A DNA stretch of 64,000 bases from Amphiduros pacificus (Eukaryota > Annelida > Polychaeta > Phyllodocida > Hesionidae). The notes under the pieces are model-generated. The model saw nothing but the letters and a program-made list of their open reading frames with translations, was not told the origin of the DNA and did not search any database. The position numbers and the translations under genes were made by a program. Shown in pieces: positions 1 through 16,073 of the stretch. Position 1 is the stretch's first letter. Every line of letters starts with the position of its first letter. The stretch is from assembly GCA_949316495.1 (NCBI GenBank), contig OX439004.1, positions 39,562,561 to 39,626,560 of the forward strand. Reading direction: 5' to 3'.

Positions 1-978
1 GTTCAAAGTTTAATCCAAAAAGTGCCTACCACAAACAGAGCTTGCCGAGTGAGGTCATACTGCTCTGAGGTGAATGCTCGGACCTTTCCCAGTGCTGAAA
101 CATTGAATTATGATTAATTATTGCAATATATTACACACTATAATTTTGAAAGTGAGTGAGTGAGACAGTGACTGAGTGAGTAAGTGATTGTGTGAGTGAG
201 TAAATGAGTCATGGGTTACTTTAAGCAGGAAGCCAGAAGGTAGTCAGGCAATGTGTCCACATGATATTTTTTCCATTTATGATCTCATTTTCTGAAAGGG
301 TCGTGAAAAACCATTTCACAATTTCAATTTTCACCACTCTCCACACAAAGTGCTGGGGAAAACTTTTTCATGATGGAAATATACTTGTTAAATCACAGCT
401 TCTGGCAGTAGCTTTTAAGAAAATACTAATACTCTGTAGTCTGTTACCATGGAAACATTACTTTATATATATATAACTGCTTCAATGCTATAATTGTGAG
501 TCCAATCCTTGAATGTGCTCATACAGATGTGATGGAAAACTGATAATAAGAGAAAAATAAGAGCAAAAAATGATTATTGTCGGTTAACTTTATGAAGTCC
601 AAATTGAAATAAATTGGATTTTTTTTTATAAAGATGGTTGTCATAGCAACATGCCATCACCACAGCAACTAGCTGATGGCATGATTGGATGTATCTCTTT
701 TGTTCCAGCACGACACCAAATATGAATTTTATTGTACATGGTACTTGGAAGATATTAAAGAAACACTCTGGTTCCCAGATATCCTAAAAAAATGGGCTTG
801 GTTGCCATGGCGATCCAAATATAAAAAAGTAGACCAGAAATGTTGCCTTAAACAACCCCCAAAAACTTCAGATACATCTCTACACCATATCCAAAATCCA
901 GCCGCGTGATCCGCGCGAAAGCTAACTCCTAAAATAAACCTCCTACAGGATCTGGCCTCTCTATTAGGAGTACTTTGC
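1..978. other. Gene-free flank with simple GAGT repeat
   Basis: No supported gene. Positions 150-210 hold a degenerate GAGTGAGT/GTGA simple repeat. The rest is AT-rich with short open frames that have no protein-like character. It lies downstream of the CAP-domain gene on the minus strand, whose poly(A) signal is at 979-984. Confidence 0.6.
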
Positions 979-984
979 TTTATT
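979..984 (-). promoter_or_regulatory. Poly(A) signal of the CAP gene
   Basis: AATAAA on the minus strand, six bases after the stop codon at 992-990. This implies a very short 3' UTR, or that a later signal is used. Confidence 0.5.
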
Positions 985-989
985 TATGA

Positions 990-3900
990 CTAACCTCTTG
1001 TTTGGGACCTGTCTGTATATCTATAACTGGGATCTCTTTCCCTCTCATTGTCTCGTGCAAGTCTCTCCTGCTCCGCCTTTAGTTCCATCTCTCTTTTATA
1101 TTCTATTTCTCTCTGTCTCTCGGCTTCTCTCTCTTCCGCCAGGAGTCTTGCGCGTTCCCTTTCTATTTGCAATTCTCTGTCACGTTCTCTTTCCCTCTCA
1201 TTGTCTCGTGCAAGTCTCTCCTGCTCCGCCTTTAGTTCCATCTCTCTTTTATATTCTATTTCTCTCTGTCTCTCGGCTTCTCTCTCTTCCGCCAGGAGTC
1301 TTGCGCGTTCCCTTTCTATTTGCAATTCTCTGTCACGTTCGACGAGTTGTTCCCTTTCTAGTTCTTCTCTCCTCAGTTGCCACTGGCGGGCTTGCTCCCT
1401 CTCTCTCTCGGTCTCTCTCTCTAACTCCTCTTGTCGCTGCAATTCTCTCAGCCGTTCACGATCTTTATCCAGCTCATTGTCTCTCTCTATTTCTCTTTGT
1501 CTCTCCAGTTCTCTCTGCCTCTCATAATACCTTTCTCTCTCAATGTCTCTCTTGACTTCCTCTTCTCTCTCTAGTTCCCTTCTTCGTTCAAGATCTCGGT
1601 CTCTTGTATTTGTTCTTTCCAGTTCTTTTTGTCTCTCTAATTCTCTGTCTCGCTCTTTCTGTTGTCTTTCCATCTCTCTCCGTCTTTCGGTTTCATATTT
1701 TATTTCTAACTCCCTTCTTCTCTCTAGCTCTCTTTGTCTTTCTCTACTTCTCTGTGGGCCACCTGGTCTTTCTTGTAACCTATCCCTTTCAAATGCACTG
1801 TCTTGTTCCTTGTCACTCAATATTTTGTCATCTCTATTTTCCAGGTCAAGTGGTATCCCACTTTCTAAATCATGTCTTTCCCTTGGGGTCCCTTTTGCCT
1901 CCCTTAACCTTTCCTCCCTTGTTATCTTTCTCCTCTCCTTTGGATTATCTATTTCATATTCCATTTTTTCTGTTTTTCTTCCAGTAAAGGCCCCCACTAA
2001 GGGAGATTTCCTATTTTTCCCAATTCTTCTCCCTTGGCGTCGCTGCTTGTTTCTGTTTCTTTGTTTTGTCTGTCTTCTGCCATTCAATTCTCTGAATTCA
2101 TCTCTGGGTGGGACAAAGGATCTAAAACTTCTTTCTCCAACTAGATATCTGAAACAAAGTGAGGAGATAAAATTTAGAACTTGGACAAAACATTACTTCG
2201 CTTTTTATGCTTGCCAAACTTTCATCATCAAAATACATGTGTTTACATCCGTAAAATGGTATAATCAATTACAGGATTAAGTAATATAAAGTGAAATTAA
2301 GATCCTTACCCTGGACTGAAGAGACACACGAGCATTGCATTTCTGCCACACCTTGGTCTCACTGAACAGCCCACCTCGGATGCATAGGTAATCTAAATAT
2401 CGACAATATGATACATAAATAATATAGTATACAATGTTGGTAATGTTACCTAATGCAAAGGTAGCATGACACATAGGTAATCTGTTATGTGATGCAAAGG
2501 TATCCTAAAATTGATAATGTGGTGCAAAAGTAACCTGAATATTGATAATGTGGTGCAAAGGTATCCTAAAATTGATAATGTGGTGCAAAAGTAACCTGAA
2601 TATTGATAATGTGGTGCAAAGGTATCCTAAAATTGATACTGTGGTGCAAAAGTAACCTGAATATTGATAATGTGGTGCTAAGGTATCCTAAACTTGATAA
2701 TGTGGTGCAAAAGTAACCTGAATATTGATAATGTGGTGCAAAGGTATTCTGAATACAGAGAATCACAACATAACCCCAGGTAGGGAACACGATTTTTTTT
2801 CTGAACAACCCTCTTCCCCAAATCCTGAACAAATGTGTCCACATGGAAAATAATAAAATAGTACAAAGACAAGGAGTTCCACTGTCTAACTGAATCACTC
2901 GAGATTTAGGTACACAATATCTGAATCACCAAACTAATTTAGAATGGAATTATTTAGTGTTAAGAGTAAAACATGGAGGACCTAAGCATTATATTCATCT
3001 TCTTTTTTCCCAAATGCGAATGTGACATTCAGATCTACACAAATATGTGGAGTGTACAAAATGTATTATTATATTTCTTCACGAAATGTTGGAATATTTT
3101 ACCTGTGTTTTGTATTCTTCATTAAATCTCCATCGTTCCATCATAGTCATGATGTAGCCTTCAACTGGATCAACATCATTTCTGTCTCCAGTAGTAAAGT
3201 CATCCACACCAGAGATGGTGGCGCCCTCTCTGGTCAACCTATTGACCGAGAAGCCACCCCGTCGTCCAGCGATATTGCACGTAGCGTGACGCCCCGCCAG
3301 GTTAACAAGAAATCTACTCCATTTCTGAAATAAGAGCAACTAAATTTAAACCATAGATAATAGTCACCATGTTATCAAAATTAGTTGTAGTCCTCTAATT
3401 TAGTTTGATCAGTGTGGTGTTTGGTATATTCTAAGCTTAAATACTGAGAGTGTTATGGATTATTGACCTTGGGAATTGTATTTCACGAGTTATTATGTCA
3501 CAAAGGTATAGGAAATGCCACGAATATATCGTCAAGACTTTTTTTAGTAAAGTGCATGTGTGTCTTTGGGGTTTTTCACTTTCAATATTATTTCAATTAT
3601 ATCATGACGCGACATAGTAAAACCAGATATTGTGCTGTCTTACTAAATTGTCTTAACTAAGGTTCTTGACACCCAATCACAGATTTATAGATCCAAAATG
3701 TAAACACTCCAGACATGGACCTCAGCTCATATGAGAATTGTAATGTGAATAAAATGCCAGCGCAGCCAGGAATTGTGCCTGCGACCTTTGAATCATCATT
3801 CGCCAAGGTACCCGTCAATACATCTGGAAGAACTTCCTGTTCATTTTGACTGGTCACCATCACAATTGTAAACAATAAATTTCAGACACAGTGATGATAT

Positions 3901-6900
3901 TCGGTACCCAAAATATAATCGATTTCTTTTCAAAACTAATTGGGCATAATTTTGTGTATTTTAATAGTCTGGATATTACTGGCTAAAAAAGGAGAGCAAA
4001 GACAACAGCTTGATAATTGAATAAAAACAATCAGACATTTCAAAATTCCACACATAATAATTACATATGGGAGTCAGAATATTAAAAGATATGACAAATA
4101 ATTCTGAAGTTCTTAGTTGATCTACAATTATATACAGGCTTAATGACGGATTTAATTATGTTTTTATAACCAACTATTTGTGTTTGAATTTTAACTTTTC
4201 ATAGATTTGTAGGTCTAATGCTCATTAGATTTGTGCAATCAAAACATCTTGGGAAAAAAACAACATAAAACTATCTTCCATGAACAAATGTGACAAACTC
4301 ACTTTTCATCGAATTTTAAGTTAAAAATCAATTTCATTATTATTATGACTAATGTTTTAATGTAAAGTTTTACTTGTAGATATACCTCTATAACACAATT
4401 ATTATGCAACTGTGCATTTCATGTGAGATTGTATAATTGACTGACCCCCAAATGCCTACAATTGATGGGCATTAACCAAAATATTTGACAAAGTTTTGAT
4501 AAGTTTCCTTCAGTTTGGATTTTTTATAATATTCATGATAAGTCATTATTCTTTTCTTTATTTTCTTGTTTGTTTGCTCTCTATTGTTTGTGGCAGAAAT
4601 GCTAAATATTATTGCAAAATATGATATATGAAAGCTGATATGTTATTTGAATCTGCTTATCAAATTCAATTCCACTCCACCATGAATGAACTGGCTCTGA
4701 CAAGAATGTTCTTTGTGTAAATTGAACAGAAAATGAGTACATTTTCTCAATGTAGTGGAGGTTTTTGTTATTGTTGTTTTAAGCTATTGTTGGACCTGTA
4801 CAATGGCAAAATAGATATTTCCAATTGGTATTTTTTTATTTACAAAAAAACAAACACAGAACTAGACAATATTTTTTAATCATAACCACATATCAAAAGT
4901 AACTTCTTTCCAAGGACAGATGTGAAAAATTTTAAGATAAATCACTAGACTTATTTTTATATTAACTTAAAGTTACAAATTAATTTCAATATTGCAAAAC
5001 GGGAGACAAATTAGTGTTCAAAATGGAACTATGCAATAAAAAGGCAATGGAGCTATGCAATAAAAAGACAGAATAAAGGGACCGGTGCTAATGAACTGAG
5101 CAACTGCGCATGGCAGAGTAGGTTACATTCCCTGTGGCCAAAGGTCTTAGCAATTCACCACCAATCCCAACCTTCTTACAATATGTAAGTGAATTCATTA
5201 ACATTTTACAAAAAACACTTGAAGAAACTTAATGGAGCAATACAGTCATCAGTTAATGTTCTTATTACCTATTAGTAATTTAGCTTTGCATTTTGGGAAT
5301 AGTCAGTATCCACGTTGTTCTAAAGGTGTGGTATGTCTAAAGGTATTGATATGAAGAACAGTTAGGTTTGCAACATACATTTGATTGCTGTGGACTGCAT
5401 CCTTCATTTACAAGATTACTGTTATCATGATTATTATTTAAGTTTAATTCTTATGTAAGTGGTAAATTAATTAAATTTGTTGCATACCGTTCACTGTAGA
5501 GATATTTTAGTGCTCTAATGGATTGCATAAAAACTCTAATGGATATCATAAAATAGATCAAACTGGAATGCCGACAAAAAAGATGGTCACACAGATCAAT
5601 CCATACCTGGAGTTCTGGAAATGAGTAAATGGAACATGGGGCGATGGCGTTGATTGTCAACTGGCTGACGACTGAGTGAATAACTGCAAACGAGGACATG
5701 ACACACCCTGCTGTGGGAGCAATCAATACACATTTAACATTTGACGCAACCCCCCTGGCGCAACCTCCTGAAAGCTTTATATTTCCCATACAAATTGGTA
5801 ACCGCTTCTTGTAGTCAGCGTAGTAGTAATTAATATTGTCTTGTAAAAAACGTTCAAAAAACAGAGGTGAGTCGCAGTCACATGCATTCGACATAAAGGG
5901 CCTCTCAATTAAGCTGAGGTCAGACTGACCTGCTACCGGAAATGACAAAATAGCAGGTGGCTGTTATAATAGAAATAGTTGAAGGAGACAGTAAAGTCAT
6001 TAATTACACAATCACACCATAGGCAGGCCTCGTAAACGTAGACCTTGGATAGATTAGCAGGCTGTTAAGCTTGTGTACAGAAGGTATGATAGATGGGGTT
6101 CTATCATCTTGACATCTTGACTGGAGGTTAAAACTCATGTTAGGGATAGGAGTGATAACATTGAGGAATTGACAGGAAATAGATAAAGATGGAATTGTTC
6201 AGATACATTAGAATTGTCTCATTTAATGTAAAATAGGGTAATACAGATAAGTGTAGTTAGCAGATCGATTAGATCATGTTGTTTGATACTAATAATACCT
6301 ATTCCAGATATGTTACTATTAAATGATATTTGAGATAGAATTCTCAAATATATTACAACTGATCATAAATGTGTTTGACAATAATATATTTGAAATTTAC
6401 CAGATTCTTCTCATTTATAGAATACAATAAGTTTTATAAATAAAATATTTTCTTCAGGATAGACCTCATTTGTTCAAAACTTTGGATTTACCTAAATCAG
6501 TTGTAGGAATTAATACAACACTTGTTGGAATTGTTTGGTTTATTGGGAAATAGAGGGGTATTGATGATGCCTCTTAAATCCATATTGAGTACCAAGTCAA
6601 CCTTCAGCACAGGCGTGTAATATTGTTTAAAAAAAGTCACGAAATGTTAATAGTTAAAGCATAAGGTCACAATGAAATATTGTAGCCAAATTTTTAGCAT
6701 TGTTTAAAAAAGTCACGAAATGTTAATAGTTAAAGCATAAGGTCATAAGGTCAGTGAGGTGCAGCATTGTGATATGAGAAGGAAAGTAAGGTTGCGCTTG
6801 GAGGATCACAAAAGGATCACAAAAAGTAAAGCAATGAATGTTGGTCGTTAACATGTCTCAAGTGATAAATTCTTATGTGATACCATTAGTACGTAACACA

Positions 6901-8072
6901 GCGATTGGTATGATTCAGGTCACCAGACGAGGAACATTACGCGACCTCAATGCTTGGAGCATTGCTGACAACTACTCTTAGAGAGAGTTCCGTTTATAGT
7001 TCTTTGGAGAAAACCAATACATTGGGAATGCTCAATACCCCAGTCTGAAAAATGGGTAAGGTTCACTAGGGGAGTGCCATATAAAGGTCATACCAAAGAC
7101 AATGTACTTGAGGAGATCCAGTATGTTAGCTATGTTCTTTTGGGGAGTCATATATAAGCATAATGTTCTTTATGAGAGCCCCTTGTTTCGGCAATGCTCT
7201 TTTTTTGTGGTCTGCGTAGGAATGCTCTTTGGGGGAGTCCAATATACTAGCAAATGTATGCATGTTTTTGAACGCCCTGTGCTTTGTGTATTTGCCCTTA
7301 TATTATATTGTCAGGATGGTTAAGTGAAACCGCAATGCTGTTTATCTGACCCACAATGTCTGGTCCTTGATGTCATTCTATGTTGATTAATGTCGGGTTG
7401 TCTGAACTTTGTGTATTCCTATCTGGTTGTGGTTATCATATAGTTCAACATGCTTTAATCGATATCGAGTAACAAATCACCTTCATGCACATTCAGACAT
7501 CTTGATGATGCAATTCTATCACCTAATAAATCCACTCAGAAAGGCAATCGCCACAAAACATATCTTGAAGATAGATTGACCAAGATAATTAATTGAACGT
7601 TCTAAATCTAAAAACATTGATGATGTGAATAGTGGTGAGGATGGCGATGATTGTAGGGATGATAATTATGGGGGTGACGATTGTGGGAATGATGATACTG
7701 AAATAACTGACCATAATAAGGTATTTTGGAAACATCATTTCATAGTCCAAGATATATATTATTTTTTTGAATATATATTGCCAACCTAAGTGTTTGTACT
7801 TGGTTTAGTAGATATTTAGTTGATATTTTACTGCACATATAAGTTTATTCTTTGAGATTATGTCACATATAACCTACTTATGACACATGAATGCATTTTG
7901 TTGGTTCAGTCAATGTGTAACAACTTACAATATTTGGATTCAGCTCCTGGAACAAGTTGATGGCAAAGTCGTGAGCGTCGACGCTGAATGCCCTGCCGGC
8001 GTGCCCGTCCACTCCCTGCAGAGTCCACCAGGCAACGGCCAAAATGATTCCAGCTTGCAAACCCACTGCCAT
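990..8072 (-). CDS. Secreted CAP-superfamily protein with Glu/Arg-rich repeat tail
   Basis: Model of five minus-strand exons: 8072-7929, 5960-5607, 3324-3103, 2392-2310, 2148-990. GT-AG sites and phases (0,0,0,2) all agree; the product is about 652 residues. Exon 1 gives a signal peptide (MAVGLQAGIILAVAWW). Exon 2 is a Cys-rich stretch I do not recognise. Exons 3-5 carry the CAP (CRISP/antigen 5/PR-1) end: ELQKWSRFLVNLAGRHATC, then TQITYASEVGCSV, then NAMLVCLFSPG and VGERSF. These line up with the TQ-W-GC and VC-Y-SP-GN signatures of GLIPR/PI15-type proteins. The usual His before TQ is absent (EYKTQ), so the CAP metal-binding site is probably incomplete. From about residue 330 to the end the chain is almost all E, R, Q and K, a long charged helix. 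The stop is at 992-990 and AATAAA follows within 10 bases. Exon 2 is the least certain. An alternative start is five codons upstream. Confidence 0.68.
1034..1340 (-). repeat. 153-bp in-frame tandem duplication in coding sequence
   Basis: Two practically identical 153-bp units (1034-1186 and 1187-1339) sit at the 3' end of the CAP gene's last exon. Each encodes 51 residues of the charged tail, containing ELQIERERARLLAEERE. Since 153 is a multiple of three the frame is kept. Near-identity means a recent duplication or conversion. Confidence 0.9.
2480..2756. repeat. 61-bp minisatellite
   Basis: About 4.5 copies with a 61-bp period, each made of two related halves: GATAATGTGGTGCAAAGGTA and a version reading AAAAGTAACCTGAATATT. 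It lies in the intron between the third and fourth coding exons of the CAP gene. Confidence 0.9.
3325..5606. other. Intron of the CAP gene, no inner gene seen
   Basis: AT-rich intron between coding exons 2 and 3. The motif CTATGCAATAAAAAG is duplicated near 5030-5070. I found no coding exon or clear transposon. Confidence 0.5.
6619..6746. repeat. Two-copy 75-bp tandem repeat
   Basis: The segment GTCACGAAATGTTAATAGTT plus AAAGCATAAGGTCA occurs twice about 75 bases apart, in the first intron of the CAP gene. Confidence 0.8.
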
Positions 8073-9320
8073 CTTTAAAAACATCATTTATATTAAAACG
8101 GTCCCCTAACTTGATTCAAAATACTCCTGAGGATGCAAATTTGGATAGTCTGCGTAAAACCTATCATCTTGACAATAAAATTTGAATAATGAATTATACT
8201 CTACCTTCATTTTTTTCAGAAAAGTTCAAAAAAATATGAAAGAATATCAGGCAGTTAATCCAGGACTCATTTTGATACTAGGAATGAGCAGCATACATGT
8301 GATCTGTAGGATATGATTTATTGATATTAAATAGTGAAGTGTTGGCCACATGACCCAGACAAGCTAACCTGACAGCTCAGGTCATGGGTAAATATTTCAG
8401 CTCTTCATTGCTGTCTTTCTGTATCTGCTCCACAATGTGATAGCCCTTCACTTGTACTCTATTATATTTTTGTTATCATATATGTTCGTTTTCATTGTAT
8501 CATTGCATTGAATTTATATGTGGAAATATGTTAAAACACTTTTAAATAATTATATTTATTAGGTTGCGGTCACTATCTTGTTCATTAAGACAAAAAAGAA
8601 GACAAAAATCATATTAAATTAAGAAAATTACAAAGCTGATAATAATGAAAACGATTATTCGTGTGGTCAATATGTCCGATGTAAGATGCAGATTTTGATG
8701 AATATTGGTATCTCAAAGATTTAACTTAAAATCTACCGTAAAGAATTTTGTAATTTGATGTCTTACAAATATCACCTGCCATAAGAAGTAAAACCAAATG
8801 CCAAACAAAACTGAAATGTATTGAGTAGAATTGATTTTAAACCGTAGCCGGTTTTTTATAATTATAATAATATGTCAATAAAATGTATGTAAATACTGTA
8901 CTGAACCCGGGGAATACATATCTCTCTTCAATATTGACACAGTGCATTTAGTTTGATCAGGTTGTCATTCAGATATCTGAAACAAACCCTTCTTTTTGTT
9001 ATTTCTTAGTTATCAATTGTTTATCAGTACCTACTATTTGATTCTGATATAAGTAACTATCTGTGGGAACCTCATGAGGACATGTCATTCTCCATTGGGA
9101 ATTGACCCTAAAACCAAACAAAGATTTCACAATAACGTTGTTTCATAATGAAATTAAAGTAATAGAATGTATGTTTGTTATTGGACAGAGCGTTTTTCTG
9201 TGACGATTGATTTATTATTAGGGATCATTTAAAAGAATGCATCACAAATATTTCCAAACACAGATTAAAAAGATTACATTTGAATGAACATGATCACTGT
9301 TAATATATACTGACATGTCT
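8073..9320. other. AT-rich spacer upstream of the CAP gene
   Basis: It should hold the minus-strand promoter of the CAP gene. I see no clear TATA box, no gene and no recognised repeat. Confidence 0.4.
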
Positions 9321-9329
9321 GACACACTT

Positions 9330-9745
9330 GATAGCATCAGCCCGGGAGTATCAGTTCAAGTAGCCAATATTTCAAAAGCGATATAGATAAAGATATATAT
9401 ATATCTGACCTTAGAACAGACATTAACAATTTTTGCAGAAACCTCAGATTAAAAGAATTTTTCTTCGACCAAGAGCCCATTGACGATGGTGACAGCATTT
9501 CAGAAACACCTCTTGTCAAGAACAAAAGTACATTTTTACCGCCTTCAAACCGTAACAAAAAAATTAGACTGTCACATTGATTTCCTATAGCATATTCCAC
9601 TTTCAGTAGTTTGTTAGTTAAGCCTGAAGAAGTCCCTTTAATGACTGAAACGTGTCGCAATAAAAGGTTTTATCTCTTTGTCACCACGGACTTTGTTGGA
9701 TTACTTTCATCACTTCACTACACTGTATACAACTACCTTTTTAGT
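9330..9745 (+). mobile_element. Penelope-like retroelement fragment
   Basis: Plus-strand coding relic reading NNFCRNLRLKEFFFD and then KNKSTFLPPSNRNK. This resembles the region upstream of the reverse transcriptase in Penelope-like elements, where a K-S-T-W-x-P-P motif is typical. It is followed at 9625-9660 by CTGAAGA and GAAA boxes arranged like a hammerhead ribozyme, and then by a long TA tract. No reverse transcriptase remains. It is an old truncated fragment; the family call comes from memory of such elements. Confidence 0.5.
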
Positions 9746-9747
9746 TG

Positions 9748-9749
<2 letters not shown>

Positions 9750-9796
<47 letters not shown>
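9750..9796. repeat. (TA)n microsatellite
   Basis: Uninterrupted TA dinucleotide run of about 46 bases at the 3' edge of the retroelement fragment. Confidence 0.95.
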
Positions 9797-9799
<3 letters not shown>

Positions 9800-10185
9800 T
9801 AATTATTTCTAATCATATTTTTATATTTTTGTTGTAGTTGTCAATTTCCCATGCAATATTAACAAACTATAACTCCCCTACATTGCAATAATGTTGCAAC
9901 AATTGACATAATAAATCTGATATATTTTTTCATATTATATATCTGAGATTAAGATATATGACAACTTTACTCATGTTTTGCATTATGCGATATTATCTAC
10001 ATGACAATGAATGGTTTAAATGAATTGCTGAATGGCCATTGAATGATCGATGGTGTCAGACAATTAACATTTTTATCTATGGTGAAATAAAGTTTCGTGT
10101 ACTGACTCAATAATGAACTTTGTGTACATGCCAAATGCTATCATCAGATATCAGAGCTTACAGCCGATGACATCTGACCTGCGGA

Positions 10186-10382
10186 AGACAACAGAGCTGT
10201 GGAGTGTGGTTCCATTTTCAAAGCCTTTAAAGTACATCTTTACTTTCGAAAATATTCACATCAGGTCATGCTCTGACCCCTGCATGTGCCAACAAGGTAA
10301 AATGGTGTGAAAAACATCGGTAATCAACTGATAATATGAAACGCAGCTCTGTTATCGTCCGCAGCTCTGTTGTCGTCGGCTG
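10186..10382. repeat. Inverted repeat in the oxidase promoter region
   Basis: CGGAAGACAACAGAGCTGTGG near 10182-10202 is matched in reverse by CCGCAGCTCTGTTGTCGTC near 10359-10379, with a partial second copy (CGCAGCTCTGTTATCGTC) just before. The repeats lie 70-270 bases upstream of the oxidase start codon. Confidence 0.7.
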
Positions 10383-10448
10383 TAACTCGCGCCAAATGAT
10401 GTTGCTCCACTCGATTGGGCCCCGCACGTTTGAGCTGATCGATTCAAG

Positions 10449-13538
<3,090 letters not shown>

Positions 13539-14220
13539 AAACAGACAAAAATAACTAAAGATAAATTTGCAGCTGATGAAAAGATTTGCTATTTGTCAAA
13601 ACTATGACAGCAGACATGAATAACTAATAACAAGATAATTTTAATTATTGTGAGATACCCTCTCTACTGTTTCAGAGAGTACATTTACACAATTATTGAC
13701 AGGCGATTATGCCATTTTGTGGTAAAGCTCAGGTGTAAAGGTTTACTTCACACCTTATAGGACATAATATTTGAGTTTATCTAATTAAATATTTCATATT
13801 AAAATTCCAAACTAAAAACAGTAAAGTTCCAATGTACCAGATCCAGATTATTTGAAAATAAATGTTAAAAGTGCTTTAATTGGCAAAATGTGCCAAATTA
13901 TCTTATCTTTATGTTGTAAATCATAGAGTTAAGTTAATATGCTTTATAAAAGGAGCAAAATATGCAGGATGCCACATGATCAAGAGGAGACGAGTATTAT
14001 TCAAATCCAAAGAAAGAGCGACTTCAGAACAAATCTGATATATTAAAAACTGGGCTTCTTCTAATAAACAAGTGCCTTCGGCTGGGAAAGGATGCTGCCT
14101 GTCTCTGTTGTGGCTATCTCTCATTTATGCAGCTGTCTCTCACTGCTATAACTTGTTGCTTGTTTTACAAAGAAATCTCGCAAGAACTTAAATGAGCTCT
14201 TAGATGTATACTTTCTACGT

Positions 14221-14443
14221 ACAGGCAGGCTATTGGTCCGCTGTATGCAATGAGATGTTTGATTCCTTTATTGCACCTATATATGACTGCTCGTACAGGC
14301 AGGCTATTGGTCCGCTGTATGCAATGAGATGTTTGATTCCTTTATTGCACCTATATATGACTGCTCGTACAGGCAGGCTATTGGTCCGCTGTATGCAATG
14401 AGATGTTTGATTCCTTTATTGCACCTATATATGACTGCTCAGC
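14221..14443. repeat. 74-bp tandem repeat, three copies
   Basis: Three nearly identical units start at 14221, 14295 and 14369, each beginning ACAGGCAGGCTATTGGTCCG. Short frames that cross them come from the repeat and are not genes. Confidence 0.95.
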
Positions 14444-15059
14444 AGTACCACTTTGTTAAATGTATTTGATCGTATGCATGCTTGGGCAAATGTTGAATTA
14501 GGTGAGTATCCTGCTTCATGTGCTTAAGGATCAACTATGAACTGGTTGAACTATCAACTAAAGATTATATCATAGTAGATGATAACTCACTATACCTCAT
14601 GCAATTTTATTATGTTAGTCCTGAAATCACAAAGTATGTATTTTTTATATAATATCTAACCAGGAATCCAATTCAAGCATCATCATTTTGAATGTGTTTC
14701 ATATTTTTAGAAAATATTCATTTGTCATATTAAAATATTCAGAATGGTTTGGATTTCTATATGTATAGGAAAGTTATACAAATGATTTATGTTGAGCATT
14801 TTCTCGTCATTGGATAGAAAGGCAACCGTCAGGATTCACTTTGATGTGAAGGAGAGCAGTAAAGTAGGTTGGAGGGGTGGCATCGCCAGGCCAATCACAC
14901 AGGTGGCAATATGAGGAGGGTAATTTGAATTACCCTTATCTGACCCATTTGGGTGATAGCACAGGTTTGACAAGTGTATGTCCAGAATAATTATCATTGC
15001 TTCATATGAAACATGTCAAAAATACTACTTTTGTATATATCCTTCTAAAAGAAACACAT

Positions 15060-16034
15060 TTAAGGGTATTTATGGGTCTATTCAATGAGTGCCCCCTGAT
15101 GGCAGAGGAGATAATAACCAAAATACTGTACTTGATGGGAATTGGTACATTTACAGTGTAAAAATACATTCCCTATTAAAATAAAAGCATTCATGACATT
15201 AATCAATATTTAAACACTTCAATATTTGAATTATGAGGTAGGATTACAAGCATACTTCTTTCAAAATAGTAATTTGTCCTAATTTTCCTTGATGATAGTT
15301 TTGATGAGAAATAAAGAAGACAAATTAGTTCTGCAGATCATACAACAGGCGAAGGCTTGTTTTTAGCTATATTTATTTCATTTCATAGGGAAGAAAATTC
15401 ACTGTGATCCTAGTGAAACAGATTTTCCCATTTTGATGTGTATAATTTGGAAATAGATATGTGAAGAGAGGTGAAAACATTCATATTTTTGAAATGATCA
15501 AGTGTGCGGTTTACCTCTATTTTTCTCTTAATCTTTTCAAAAAAAAAAAGAAAATCTGTTTCACTAGAATCACAGTAAATGTTGCTGAGATCACTTTTAC
15601 AAAGTTGTGTGGAAATCCACTTTATTATGGTCCCACAATCTGCAGAACTTTTTTCCTTTAAGGGTACTTATGACGTCTTTTCAATGAGTGCCCCCTAATG
15701 GCAGAGGAGAGAATAACCAAAATACTGTACTTGATGGGAATTGGCTATATTTGAATTATGAGCTAAAAAGATACGAGTTAAAAAGATATGAACCTTTCAA
15801 TATAATCAAAGAAATTCTATTGTGATTTTCAAAAAATAAATCAATAATTTTATTTCAAAAATAAATATAAAATGTCATTTCATCACTTGACAGTTTTAAT
15901 GAAAAGGGAACTCTTTTTGACAGTTGAGCATTTTTCCCATACTGTTTTGAAAACATTCCATTTTGGCCACTATCTGCCACTAGAAAATCTGCCACTAGAG
16001 GACACTCACTGCCAACACCAATAAATACCCTTAA
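15060..16034. mobile_element. TTAA-flanked non-autonomous DNA transposon (piggyBac-like)
   Basis: TTAA at 15060-15063 is followed by GGGTATTTATGGGTC. The other end reads CCAATAAATACCC followed by TTAA at 16031-16034. The terminal inverted repeats are imperfect over about 40 bp, sharing GGGTATTTAT, TGAGTG and TGGCAGA. TTAA target duplication points to the piggyBac superfamily. No transposase is present. The left 86 bp occurs again in the same orientation at 15658-15745, again after TTAA, so the unit looks nested or partly duplicated. Confidence 0.75.
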
Positions 16035-16073
16035 CAAAGTAATTGTGATTAGGCTAACTAAATGACTGATGAC

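Noticed and set aside
986-1987. Long Ser/Leu-rich open frames on the plus strand
   Set aside because: They are antisense shadows of the E/R-rich coding exon and its 153-bp duplication.
3657-3875. Minus-strand frame with a hydrophobic stretch as an extra CAP-gene exon
   Set aside because: No acceptor/donor pair fits, and exons on either side already join in phase without it.
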